A DNA stretch of 64,000 nucleotides from Methanobacteriota archaeon (GCA_026394495.1 JAPKYE010000072.1:1-64000), one strand, 5' to 3'; positions 38,805 through 48,460 are shown, counted from the first letter of the stretch. Notes: generated by a model from the letters alone, not told the origin. A program made the numbers and translations.

Positions 38805-40163
38805 ATGACTAAAAGTTGGAACGGGGGAAGTAAAATTAAACTCAATAAAGCAAATGATAGTACACTCATTGGATTTTTCCCGATCTTTTGGAGTACGGGA
38901 GAAACCATTCCTTTAATAAAAATTGCTCAATCATATATGAAACAGGGTGGAAAAGCAGTATTCTTTAGTCATGGCGGTAAATATGAATATATGGCGGAAG
39001 ACATTGGTTGTGAAGTTATTTACCTAAATAGTTGGTGGAAAGATTATTTTCGTAAAGGAAAAAAATTGATAGAAAATGGGGTGAAGGCTGAAAAATTCTT
39101 TACTAATCAATTTGATGAAAAGTTTATTGAAAAATCTATCAAAGAAGAAAAGGAAGCGTTTCAAAAAACTGGTGTTAAATTAATTGTTAATACCTGGAAT
39201 TTAACCTGTAGTATTTCTACAAGGGCTCTTCACATACCTCTTGTTGTCGTCATTTCAGGAACAACCATCCCACCTTATTTTAAATCAGGTTTTGTGACGT
39301 TTCCAGATAATTATGAAAATATGTTTACGAAAATGTTCCCAGCATATATTAAAAATCGTTTTACACAATGGTTTTTATTAAATAATAAATTACTTGTACG
39401 ACGATTTAACAAATTTTCGAAAGAATATAATATTTCGTCGTTTAAATGTTTAAATGATATTATTTTAGGAGATCATAATTTTGTATGCGATGACATACAT
39501 TTTTTAGGATTGACACCAACGAAAGAATTTCCTTTAAAAAATTATATTGGCCCAATTTTTCATGGAAATATCCTAAAAGAACAACAGGAACATATAAACC
39601 AAGATATTATGAATCATTTGAAAAAACCAAGGAAATCTATTCTCTTATCTATGGGGAGTATTCCCGACAGGCATTTATTTTTAAAGGTTTTAAATGCACT
39701 TAACGAAACAGAGTACAATGTGATTGCGATATATACAAAGACGCTGAAAAAAGATGAACTACCGAAAACTGGTGAAAATATCCTTCTTCAAGAATTTGTG
39801 CCCTCAGTAACTAATCTTCTGAAACAGGTCGATTTAGCGATTATCCATGGTGGACGTGGCACTGTATACTCAGTCGCATACTCAAGCAAACCTGCGATTG
39901 GGATACCAGCGTTATATGAACAACAATACAATATTGATTGTCTTGTACGACATGGATCAGCGATTAAACTTTCAAAAAAATATTTTAACCAAAAATATTT
40001 ACTTAAAAATATCAATTATATTTTTAATCATTACTCAACATTTTATGAAAATGCTAAAATTTTAGCAACAAAACTTACTAAAGATTGCGGGGAAAAAAGA
40101 GCATCTGATAGACTTGTTCAGATAATCAATTCAAATCAAGGATTTACAAAGGTATCTGAATAA
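38805..40163 (+). CDS. UDP-glycosyltransferase / MGT-like glycosyltransferase
   Basis: SMGSIPDRHLFLKVLNAL and IIHGGRGTVYSVAYSSKPAIGIPALYEQQYNIDCLVRHG donor-site region. Confidence 0.88.
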   Translation: MTKSWNGGSKIKLNKANDSTLIGFFPIFWSTGETIPLIKIAQSYMKQGGKAVFFSHGGKYEYMAEDIGCEVIYLNSWWKDYFRKGKKLIENGVKAEKFFTNQFDEKFIEKSIKEEKEAFQKTGVKLIVNTWNLTCSISTRALHIPLVVVISGTTIPPYFKSGFVTFPDNYENMFTKMFPAYIKNRFTQWFLLNNKLLVRRFNKFSKEYNISSFKCLNDIILGDHNFVCDDIHFLGLTPTKEFPLKNYIGPIFHGNILKEQQEHINQDIMNHLKKPRKSILLSMGSIPDRHLFLKVLNALNETEYNVIAIYTKTLKKDELPKTGENILLQEFVPSVTNLLKQVDLAIIHGGRGTVYSVAYSSKPAIGIPALYEQQYNIDCLVRHGSAIKLSKKYFNQKYLLKNINYIFNHYSTFYENAKILATKLTKDCGEKRASDRLVQIINSNQGFTKVSE

Positions 40164-40189
40164 AAGGACTATCATAATTTTTCATTGAT

Positions 40190-41242
40190 TTATCTAATAA
40201 TTATAACGTCAAAAAAATGAAGAGGTGGGATATTTGCGAGAGATAAAATGTGATATAATGCACAGCTTATATATACAGAAATTGTAAAGTAAAAAAGAAA
40301 AGAAATAAAAGAATGTTTTTTTGAATGAGAAATGTTTTTTGGTTTTGATTTATAGATACCGACGCCGACGCCTCCGAGTACAATGATAATGGTACTGATG
40401 TAGTGCATAGAATATAGCAGTATAATAGGTATAATAACAAAAAGATGAATCCATATGAATATTTTTAACACTGTTTTTGTTGTATCGAGACCCGCCCATA
40501 CTGCAAAGGTTGTAGTTCCACTTTTATTATCATAATCGTAATCAAGGATGTGATTACATATTTGAAATATGCAACTAAAGATTCCCGCAGAAATTGCAAC
40601 TAACAAAATGGTATTATTTATCTGACCGGTAAATAATGCTCCCCAAAGAATGATGAGAAAAAATCCAAAGAAATGCCAGACTATATCTATAATAGGCCGT
40701 CCTTTTAACCGCAATGGTGGCGCTGAATACACCCATCCCATAAATAACAGGAGAATGCAAACAATGATTATTGTAATATCTTGATAAATAATACAAAAAA
40801 TTATTGGGATGGCGAGAAAAACTAAATTTAATATAATTTCGTTGATTTTCGAGATTTCTCCTAAGGCGAGAGCGTTAACGTTTCTCCTCCTCGGATTATT
40901 TTTATCTGATTCAATATCGTAATAATTATTTATAGCAAACGTAAATGATATGCTAAAAAATGTCGATATTGTAAATATTAATAATGAGACAAAATATTTT
41001 GTTATTGATAGGATGGATATTCCCAATATAAACCCCAATAAAGATGTTGAAAACCAATAAGCAACATCTTTAATTCTAATTATCTCTGTAAGGAAAATAG
41101 ATATTTTGTTTTTCTTCGGAATGGCTTTATTCAGCATATTTACATCGTTCCAAATGAAAATTGAATACTTGTATAAAAGATAAGCGTTCTTTATCTTATT
41201 ATTTTTTATGCTTCGGTTATAAAGAAACAATGAGATAAACAC
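40190..41242 (-). CDS. UbiA-family prenyltransferase
   Basis: NNYYDIESDKNNPRRRNVNAL and DYDYDNKSGTTTFAVWAG, multiple TM helices. Confidence 0.9.
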   Translation of the reverse strand: MFISLFLYNRSIKNNKIKNAYLLYKYSIFIWNDVNMLNKAIPKKNKISIFLTEIIRIKDVAYWFSTSLLGFILGISILSITKYFVSLLIFTISTFFSISFTFAINNYYDIESDKNNPRRRNVNALALGEISKINEIILNLVFLAIPIIFCIIYQDITIIIVCILLLFMGWVYSAPPLRLKGRPIIDIVWHFFGFFLIILWGALFTGQINNTILLVAISAGIFSCIFQICNHILDYDYDNKSGTTTFAVWAGLDTTKTVLKIFIWIHLFVIIPIILLYSMHYISTIIIVLGGVGVGIYKSKPKNISHSKKHSFISFLFYFTISVYISCALYHILSLANIPPLHFFDVIIIR

Positions 41243-41333
41243 GAAAAATCGGCGTTTACTTCAGAGTTCGGGTCCGTCTTTATAAAAAATACTGTTTAAC
41301 AGAAGAAAAAGAGTGTTGGAGCGCCGTCCGCCG
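41231..41333 (+). repeat. right-end repeat R1 of cassette 1 plus core
   Basis: TGAGATAAACACGAAAAATCGGCGTTTAC...GTTTAACAGAAGAAAAAG...GCCGTCCGCCG near-identical to 42599-42701. Confidence 0.9.
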
Positions 41334-41385
41334 TATGCAAACTTAGGGTATAGTTTATACCACCAAAAATAGGGAGAAAAAGGGA
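41321..41385 (+). repeat. left-end repeat L2 of cassette 2
   Basis: Near-identical to 38471-38535. Confidence 0.9.
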
Positions 41386-42690
41386 ATCATATTTGAGGAA
41401 CCGTTTTGGTAGTACAATGTATAGCACCACCTTGTTTGATTATCGAATTACAATTTATACCCCGCATCTCATATTCAGGCATTAATTGTTGATAAATAGA
41501 AATCGCTTCAGCGTCTTCAACAGTATTATATTGCGGGATGAGAACGACTTTTTTATATGTTCCATTTATTATTAATGAGTTAGCATACGTCCAGACTGTT
41601 TGTCTATTTGAATTAGGATCTCGCAACATAGGAATTCTGACAACGTTGTAACCATGTTCTATAAATATTTTAGAATTATTTTCTAATATGTTGTAATTTA
41701 TATCCTTTTGATCCTTGTATTGACCAACAAGAACCGTTTTATCATCCAGGAATTTTGCAAACATATCAAGGTGCCCCGATCCATCATTTATTTGCGATTC
41801 TAACACAATAAGTTCATCTAATCCTAAGGATTTTTTCAAATTATCTATAATTTTTTCTTTTGAATGATAGGGATTATCTTGAAAAATTCTATCAGTTGCA
41901 AAACCGACACCATGCCCATCAGTCATATAATTTCCACCTTGGATGGAAACAACAAAATTCGTATCAAACCTATAATCAATATGGTATCGAATGCCATAGA
42001 ATGTTGGAAAAAAATTATCTAGAAACCTCCAGAGTCCATAGATATCGTATTTAAAGTCCACAATTGAGAGATGGTTATCCTCTTCGATAAAAAACGAGCC
42101 GTAGTCAACAATCCAGATTGAATCTGTTGGTATCAACGTAAATGTAATATTTGTAAGAGGAACATTATTTGCCCGTAATTCTGATAAGACATGATTTTTA
42201 ATTATTTGATTATTTACAACGATGTTTACTGAAGTAGAATTCTCTGTCTCCTTTGTAATATTGATAAAATAAGATTCAACGATTCTATCTAACGATTTCC
42301 ACCATTTAGGCCAAGTAAGGATTAATTCTTTTACAGATTCAAACTCAGCAACAGAACGTATATTCTGAGATATATAAGAAGATGAAGGGTGTGGGGGATT
42401 GATCGTTGAAATACAATTAACAGAAGGGGGCGCAAGAATAAATACAACTGTTAATAATCCAATTATTGTCCCAAACTTATTCATAATCACACCCAATAAT
42501 ATATAGTTAGTTATATTTTAAATTTCTTGTGGCTGTTGAAAAATTTTTGGGTTGATGGATTAAGGGATCTGAACATCATTTTATTTATAAAATACTGATG
42601 AGATAAATACGAAAAATCGGCGTTTACCTCAGAGTTCGAGTCCGTCTTTATAAAAAATATTGTTTAACAGAAGAAAAAAAGGTCCAAGAC
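41323..42690. mobile_element. candidate cargo cassette 2 (secreted agmatine deiminase-like)
   Basis: Bounded by cores at 41323 and 42691 and shared L/R repeats. Confidence 0.7.
41387..42496 (-). CDS. secreted agmatine deiminase / PAD_porph-like protein
   Basis: Signal peptide; IWVDYG-like IWIVDYGSFF, GSGHLDMFAKF, GGAIHCTTKTVP with terminal catalytic Cys. Confidence 0.85.
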   Translation of the reverse strand: MGVIMNKFGTIIGLLTVVFILAPPSVNCISTINPPHPSSSYISQNIRSVAEFESVKELILTWPKWWKSLDRIVESYFINITKETENSTSVNIVVNNQIIKNHVLSELRANNVPLTNITFTLIPTDSIWIVDYGSFFIEEDNHLSIVDFKYDIYGLWRFLDNFFPTFYGIRYHIDYRFDTNFVVSIQGGNYMTDGHGVGFATDRIFQDNPYHSKEKIIDNLKKSLGLDELIVLESQINDGSGHLDMFAKFLDDKTVLVGQYKDQKDINYNILENNSKIFIEHGYNVVRIPMLRDPNSNRQTVWTYANSLIINGTYKKVVLIPQYNTVEDAEAISIYQQLMPEYEMRGINCNSIIKQGGAIHCTTKTVPQI

Positions 42691-42701
42691 GCCGTCCGCC
42701 G
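42599..42701 (+). repeat. right-end repeat R2 plus tRNA-derived core
   Basis: Near-identical to 41231-41333. Confidence 0.9.
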
Positions 42702-42762
42702 GACTCGAACCAGCGACCGTTCGGTTAACAGCCGAATGCTCTACCAACTGAGCTAGGACGGC
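42691..42762 (-). tRNA. tRNA-Asn(GTT)
   Basis: Reverse strand GCCGTCCTAGCTCAGTTGGTAGAGC...CTGTTAA anticodon loop...GGTTCGAGTCC GGCGGACGGC. Confidence 0.95.
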
Positions 42763-42831
42763 AAACACAAGCTCTTAGAAGAGATGTATGCAGCACAAGA
42801 CAACAGAGTTTTATATTAAAAGATTACCTTT

Positions 42832-43374
42832 TTAGAATCCCATTGATCCACTGGTCTTTATTTTTTTGATTTCTCGTTCAATATATCGATACACCTTGAA
42901 ATGTTTACTACCTGAAAGCATCATATCAATCGCTTTTTTTGTGACATCCATAAATTCAAGATCTGAGATAATCCCAACGGTATGTCCATAAATAGAAATA
43001 TGTGCGCCAGTGAGCCGTTCCATCACTTGTTTTGTTTTTCCATCTCGTCCAATGATCCTGCTTTTCAACCGAGAAACATGATTCTCTTTTTTTCCTACAT
43101 AATCATAAATATCAAAAAGGAAAAACTCAATTTCTTCATCAAAGATTTTCAGGGCATGTTCAGGGGAAAAACCGCGTCCTATCGCACGAATGACATCTTC
43201 GGCTTTCAAACCAAGCACTGGATCAGTTACTTCCCGGTCATCAAGAGAAATCTCACCTTCCTCAGAATCTATCTCAAGTTTCACAGATGATATCTGTTCG
43301 ATCTTTTGTTTTGTTTCACCGTTTGTACCGATAAGGACACCAATGCGTTCTTTAGGAATTCGTAAATATCTCAT
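42832..43374 (-). CDS. KH-domain RNA-binding protein (archaeal Pno1/Dim2-like)
   Basis: RIPKERIGVLIGTNGETKQKIEQ and SRIIGRDGKTKQVMERLTGAHISIYG. Confidence 0.93.
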   Translation of the reverse strand: MRYLRIPKERIGVLIGTNGETKQKIEQISSVKLEIDSEEGEISLDDREVTDPVLGLKAEDVIRAIGRGFSPEHALKIFDEEIEFFLFDIYDYVGKKENHVSRLKSRIIGRDGKTKQVMERLTGAHISIYGHTVGIISDLEFMDVTKKAIDMMLSGSKHFKVYRYIEREIKKIKTSGSMGF

Positions 43375-43380
43375 AATTAC

Positions 43381-44199
43381 TCACGTTTTTCTTACAATAT
43401 TTTCATAAATTTGTTTTTCATCTCCATGGATATCAAAACGTTCGAAGAAACTAACGATATTGTGTATATCCCGTCGGAGAAACTCTGGTGCTTGCGGATG
43501 TCCAAGCAATACTCCTTGAGCAAGATCAATAATATATGGTTTTTCTTCGTACATGAGGACGTTATAGGCGCTAAGATCAGCATGGATAAGCTTTGCTTTC
43601 GAATACATCTTAGAAATATACGTAAGTAATGTCGCATACACCTTTTTAGGGTTTTTAAGCTCAGTATCTTTGAGCATCGGCGCTGGTTGACCAGCACTTC
43701 CTATATAATCCATAATTAATATATGATTGAGTCGTTTCAACGGATGTGGGGCACGTACGCGTGCTTGATGCAGTCGCTCCAGATTTTTGTATTCTTTACG
43801 AGCCCATTCATACACAATCTGCTGGCGGTTTTTATTCGCTGATTTGAAACGTGGGTCACCCTCAATATATTTCCAGATGTGTTTAAACGTCATGTTTGAT
43901 GTTCGATAAATCTTCAATGCGACAAAGGTTTTTTCTGGGGTGACAGCACGAAACACATTCGCTTCTTTTCCAGTAGAAATAGGAAAATCAACAATATCAA
44001 TAACATGGTTAGACATTAGTCTTCCAAGATCAAGCAGTGTCCGTTTATCAAAAACCTCATCCATGGTTTTACGGTCAAGACCGATATGATCGTAAAGCAC
44101 CCGGGTTTGATGATCAAGTTTTTTTAACCATTTATCGTTGAGAAAACCCTCAGAAGACATCAATCGCCTCAGGTAATAATTTTCTCCTGCTGAGAGCAC
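43381..44199 (-). CDS. RIO1-type serine protein kinase
   Basis: STGKEANVFRA, VALKIYRTS, LIHADLSAYNVL, YIIDLAQGV. Confidence 0.95.
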   Translation of the reverse strand: MLSAGENYYLRRLMSSEGFLNDKWLKKLDHQTRVLYDHIGLDRKTMDEVFDKRTLLDLGRLMSNHVIDIVDFPISTGKEANVFRAVTPEKTFVALKIYRTSNMTFKHIWKYIEGDPRFKSANKNRQQIVYEWARKEYKNLERLHQARVRAPHPLKRLNHILIMDYIGSAGQPAPMLKDTELKNPKKVYATLLTYISKMYSKAKLIHADLSAYNVLMYEEKPYIIDLAQGVLLGHPQAPEFLRRDIHNIVSFFERFDIHGDEKQIYENIVRKT

Positions 44200-44491
44200 T
44201 CGCTTGGGTTCTTTTATATCGGAATACGATATCTGATTTTTCGTTCTGGATATCCCATGGTTTAATAATAAGCAAGTCTCCTGCTCGGACTCGTTGTTTG
44301 CGTTTCATTTTTCCAGGTATTCTCGCCATGCGTGATTTTCCGTCTTCGCAGATGACTGTCATGCGTGATCCACCAGAGAGTCTGTCTGCTATCGCGAACA
44401 TTTCGTGTTGGTTTCGTTTTGGTAATGGTAGTCGGAAATATTCCTCTTCACCAGCTGGTTGATCTGATTCTCTTTCATACACAGAAATCAC
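44150..44491 (-). CDS. translation initiation factor aIF1A
   Basis: LPLPKRNQHEMFAIADRLSGGSRMTVICEDGKSRMARIPGKMKRKQRVRAGDLLIIKPWDIQ. Confidence 0.95.
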   Translation of the reverse strand: MISVYERESDQPAGEEEYFRLPLPKRNQHEMFAIADRLSGGSRMTVICEDGKSRMARIPGKMKRKQRVRAGDLLIIKPWDIQNEKSDIVFRYKRTQASALSRRKLLPEAIDVF

Positions 44492-44548
44492 AGTCTTCCT
44501 ATATGATAACCCATATTTTGAGTACTCTGATACCGGATATATAAGAAC

Positions 44549-45193
44549 CTACATATCTAGTTTATCCGCTATCTTCTGCAATGCGGTAAGGCTTATTTGT
44601 AAAAACTGTTCTAATTCAAACCCGGTGTCGGCGCAGAGTTCAATTCTTTTTCTTTCGCATCGTGCTGCAAACGTTTTATCCTTATATTTATTTAAAAGGG
44701 TTTCTGGTTTAACATCAGCAAGTTTTTTTGAAGGAATAATTAGTGCAGTAGCAATCACTAGTCCTGAGACTGCGTCTGCAGCAACCAGTGCTCGGTCCAA
44801 TGCATTGATGGGGAGACGACCTGTGTGTTTGTAGTTATGTGCTTGAATTGCCTCAATTCCTTCCTGTGGGAGAAGCCCTTCAAGAATTTGTGCAGCAATC
44901 ATGGTGTGTTTTTCAGGTGTATCCTCTGTGTATCCATAATCGATGTCATGTAATAGCCCTGTCAAACCCCAGAGTTCTTCATCTTCGTGGCTCATTCGCG
45001 CCATTTCTCTCATGATTGCTTCTACGGCAAGGGAATGTTGTGTGTGTTTTTCGTTCTTCAGGTATTTTTTCAATAGTTGGAGTGCTTCATCGCGTTCAAT
45101 CATATGTTCACCACGTAAGAACCAAGAAAACTTAAATGTTACTGCCAAAAACAACCAATAGCAGAAAAAAACAGTACTGAAAGATGTTATCAT
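44549..45193 (-). CDS. HD-domain phosphohydrolase
   Basis: HSLAVEAIMREMA...LTGLLHDIDYGY; likely start at MIERDEALQLL. Confidence 0.88.
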   Translation of the reverse strand: MITSFSTVFFCYWLFLAVTFKFSWFLRGEHMIERDEALQLLKKYLKNEKHTQHSLAVEAIMREMARMSHEDEELWGLTGLLHDIDYGYTEDTPEKHTMIAAQILEGLLPQEGIEAIQAHNYKHTGRLPINALDRALVAADAVSGLVIATALIIPSKKLADVKPETLLNKYKDKTFAARCERKRIELCADTGFELEQFLQISLTALQKIADKLDM

Positions 45194-45202
45194 TTTTTTT
45201 AT

Positions 45203-45976
45203 TTAATCTTTCATGATATCTTCGCCGCCTGTAAACAGTAAATGAACAGCATTGTAAATATCTTCAATACCTAATGATTCTACTTTTGAGGTGGGTATCA
45301 GTTGCGTATGACCACCGAAATCTTTGATGAGATGAACGATTCCTTCACTCATCTCCCGATATATTGATGCCTCTTCATTTATCAGGGCGCCGTAGAGTTC
45401 CTCAGGGTCATCTGACCATCTTTTGATGATTTCCATTTCATCGTCTGATAATAAATCAGATTTCGTGAGGATGTTCACCTGGGGTTGATTTAACCGAAAA
45501 TTTGTTGTAAGAGAGAGAAGAAGCTGGGATACGAAACCTGATGCGGTTTTCGCAAGAGATGGATCAAGAAGGTAACAGATCATGGATTTTTTCGGGTTGA
45601 GTAGTTTGATTGTGTATTTTCCTGCCTCTCTGAATACAAACAACTCTAGCTGCCCTGGGGTATCAACAAGTATATAATCTGATTTAAATGATTCAATGGT
45701 TTTTTTTACCTCTTCGATATTAAGTGCGATCATGTCAGCGCAGGCGATCTGTGCACCATTTGGACCAAGTTCATATGATTCCATTACTTCTTTGAGTGAA
45801 ATCCAATCGCGGATATCCACATCAGGTTTATAAGGAAATGTTTCAGCTCCGGGGTCAAGGTTCACAATAATTGCATCAAGTCCCCGTAACTCAGTCCATT
45901 GTTGAAACGTACCAGTTAATGTTGTTTTCCCAGATCCAGCTGTCCCGATGAAATAGATGTATAATTCTTCTTTCAT
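45203..45976 (-). CDS. GPN-loop GTPase
   Basis: GTAGSGKTTLTGTF, NLDPGAE, GPNGA, DTPGQLELFVFR. Confidence 0.95.
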   Translation of the reverse strand: MKEELYIYFIGTAGSGKTTLTGTFQQWTELRGLDAIIVNLDPGAETFPYKPDVDIRDWISLKEVMESYELGPNGAQIACADMIALNIEEVKKTIESFKSDYILVDTPGQLELFVFREAGKYTIKLLNPKKSMICYLLDPSLAKTASGFVSQLLLSLTTNFRLNQPQVNILTKSDLLSDDEMEIIKRWSDDPEELYGALINEEASIYREMSEGIVHLIKDFGGHTQLIPTSKVESLGIEDIYNAVHLLFTGGEDIMKD

Positions 45977-47307
45977 AGTTTACCACGTATGATGTTCATA
46001 TGACGAATTCGTTTCTCTATCAATGTTTTTGTTCCGATATCATGTCTGATGAATATATGATCACTTTTTATCTGTGATAATCCTTGTTCACATATTTTCT
46101 CAGCATCAGTGAGTTCATCTGATATACCAACAACAGCAAGGGAACGGGAGGATAACGTGACGATATCTTCATCTTTTTTGTTTACCGATGCATAGAAGAG
46201 TAAAGAGGTGGTTTTTTTGATTGCTTGTTCATCGACATGGATTTTTTCACCAGTCATGCTTTTTATACCATATCCTTCAGGGACCACATATTTGCATACT
46301 GTTGATTTCTCTTCGATTTCAAGTTTTTTTTCTGAGAGTTTCCCATCTATCATAAGAGTGCATAGTTCGATGAAATCGTTTTTTAGCAAGGGAAGCACAT
46401 TCATCGCTTCTGGATCACCAAAACGTGCGTTGAATTCAATGATTTTTGGTCCATCTTTGGTGAGCATGAATTGGCCATATATCGGGCCGATATACGGGCA
46501 TTTTTCAGTCTGTAACGCTTGAATAATCTTTTGAATGATACGTACACTTTGGTCGTAGTCTTTTTTTGGTAAAAACGGGAGAAGTTTATTTTTGCAGGAA
46601 TATGAGCCCATCCCACCGGTATTTGGTCCCTGGTCATCAGGGAGCAGGCGTTTATGATCTTGGACTGCGGGCAGCGGAAGAATTCGAAAGCCATCTGAGA
46701 ATCCTTGTATGGTGAATTCTTCTCCTTCTGCTTTTTCTTCGATTATGACTTTTGCTGTTCCACCGATTTTCTGATTGATTACCTCATCGACATAGGATAT
46801 TGCTTGAGCAGTTGTTGTGAAATGATCTCCTGCGACGCGGACTCCTTTTCCGCCAGTGAGCCCAATAGGTTTAATCGCAACGTTTCCTTGGAGTTCTTCG
46901 ATGAATGTTTTTGCTTTTTTTGTATCAGTAAATGTTTCGTAGCGGAGTTGACCAGATATTTTGTATTTTTGGACAAGATTTCGCATATATTCTTTGTCGG
47001 TTTCAATACGTGCAGCGTTCTGTGTTGGGGCGCATACCTTGATTCCTTGTTTTGTTAAGGCGTCAGTAAGTCCTTTTTCTAATGGAGCCTCAGGTCCAAT
47101 TAATGCTAGATTAATATGTTTATTTTTTGCGTAGTCGACAATGGAATCGATGTTTGTTTCTTTTTCAAGTAGATATTCTTTGGCAAGTCTTTTGATACCT
47201 GGGTTAAGATTGCTCATGACTGAATAAATCGTTGCATTTTTTGACCGAACTACAGCATCGCAGATTGCGTGTTCTCGTGCGCCGCCGCCAACAATTAATA
47301 CATTCAC
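45973..47307 (-). CDS. purD: phosphoribosylamine-glycine ligase
   Basis: MNVLIVGGGAREHAI, DDQGPNTGGMGSYS, EFNARFGDPEAMNVLPLL. Confidence 0.96.
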   Translation of the reverse strand: MNVLIVGGGAREHAICDAVVRSKNATIYSVMSNLNPGIKRLAKEYLLEKETNIDSIVDYAKNKHINLALIGPEAPLEKGLTDALTKQGIKVCAPTQNAARIETDKEYMRNLVQKYKISGQLRYETFTDTKKAKTFIEELQGNVAIKPIGLTGGKGVRVAGDHFTTTAQAISYVDEVINQKIGGTAKVIIEEKAEGEEFTIQGFSDGFRILPLPAVQDHKRLLPDDQGPNTGGMGSYSCKNKLLPFLPKKDYDQSVRIIQKIIQALQTEKCPYIGPIYGQFMLTKDGPKIIEFNARFGDPEAMNVLPLLKNDFIELCTLMIDGKLSEKKLEIEEKSTVCKYVVPEGYGIKSMTGEKIHVDEQAIKKTTSLLFYASVNKKDEDIVTLSSRSLAVVGISDELTDAEKICEQGLSQIKSDHIFIRHDIGTKTLIEKRIRHMNIIRGKL

Positions 47308-47327
47308 AGATTATTCCTCCATAATGT

Positions 47328-47873
47328 TCATATTGATTTTTTTTGGGTTTGTTTTTCTTTTAGTATATCTTGAACAGTAACTAATGGAATGAAACAGATG
47401 TTGAGTTTTTCGATTTTTTCGCGTCCGCCGCTTTCTCGGTCAACAACAGTGAGAACGGTATCTATTTTTGCGTGTTGTTCTCGTAGAATAGTAATGGATT
47501 TTATGATAGATCCTCCGCTAGTGCAAACATCTTCAACAAGGAGGACATGTTTTCCTTTTACGTCTTGTCCTTCTATTTGTTTGCCGGTTCCATGTTCTCG
47601 TTTTTCTTTTCGGATTATTACGCAGGGTATGTTGGTTTCTAATGATAATGCGACAATTAGGGGGACTGCACCAAGTTCCATTCCTGCTAGAAGATCATAG
47701 CCTTTGGTGTGTTCTGCCATTGCCTGCGCAATTTTTTTGAGGATAACAGGGTGTGTGCTTGCTTTTTTGATGTCGATATAGTAGTCGCTTACTGCGCCGG
47801 AGGTTAATACAAATCGTCCGAATTGAATTGCTCCGCATTCTTTGAGTTGATGGATAAGATCGTCTTTGTTCAT
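47328..47873 (-). CDS. pyrE: orotate phosphoribosyltransferase
   Basis: FGRFVLTSGAVSDYYIDIKKA and VLLVEDVCTSGGSI PRPP loop. Confidence 0.94.
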   Translation of the reverse strand: MNKDDLIHQLKECGAIQFGRFVLTSGAVSDYYIDIKKASTHPVILKKIAQAMAEHTKGYDLLAGMELGAVPLIVALSLETNIPCVIIRKEKREHGTGKQIEGQDVKGKHVLLVEDVCTSGGSIIKSITILREQHAKIDTVLTVVDRESGGREKIEKLNICFIPLVTVQDILKEKQTQKKSI

Positions 47874-47949
47874 TTATGGCTCCCCGCGTAGGGTAATAAG
47901 GATTTGGGATTTATAATTTTACATACTGGGATATAGATATTTAAAAAAA

Positions 47950-48056
47950 AATTGTTAAAAGCGCCAAGGGAGAGGGCGCTGGCAGACACCAAATGTCCCC
48001 AGCCACTCCCTGGCAGAAAAGACGAACGGCACCAAATGCCCTCATCCTCTCACTAA
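47950..48056 (-). ncRNA. candidate structured ncRNA upstream of pyrE
   Basis: GC-rich island; paired hairpins GGCA-TTTGG-TGCC and GACA-TTTGG-TGTC, CCAG...CTGG, 3' AGCGCC-CTCTCCCTT-GGCGCT followed by T-run; minus-strand TATA TTTATATAAA about 25-30 nt upstream. Confidence 0.6.
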
Positions 48057-48460
48057 GCATGTTATTATCTATCATTTGTTTTATATAAATGTTTCGTGGC
48101 AAAATGGCAAAATGAAATAATTCCTTCCCCATAAATCTGTTAAAATAGAATAACAGAACTCTCTTGAGGGTGAATTATTCTACTCTTTGTCGAGCAAGAA
48201 ATCGTGCACGTTGTCCAACGACCACAAGTTTTGCGATAAAGGTGATTTCGTTTGCTTCCTCTTGACTTGATACCTGTCCAACGATCAACATAATTATCAA
48301 TAGATACTTTGGTAATAATGCTAATAAAGGATTATTGTACAAGTGATACCCAAGTTCTGTACAGTTGGTACCAGAAAAGAACAAAATGATAAGAAATATA
48401 AAAAAATTTAGGTAAGCTTTAATAGTTGTAATTTGTTGCGCGGTAGCGGAGGAGTATCTT

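Larger units (their letters stand above)
38473..41322. mobile_element. candidate cargo cassette 1 (glycosyltransferase + UbiA prenyltransferase)
   Basis: Bounded by 11-bp core GCCGTCCGCCG copies and the shared L/R end repeats. Confidence 0.7.

Noticed and set aside
42832-44491. Overlap of aIF1A, RIO1 and KH genes as unusual
   Set aside because: This gene order is the ordinary conserved archaeal arrangement
46705-47058. Antisense ORF opposite purD
   Set aside because: Low-complexity FC-rich translation, shadow of purD
47941-48132. 63-aa minus-strand ORF
   Set aside because: Coincides with the GC-rich structured ncRNA candidate; translation has no coding character
48175-48384. 69-aa minus-strand ORF
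   Set aside because: Possible small membrane protein but no supporting motif or start signal; left uncalled
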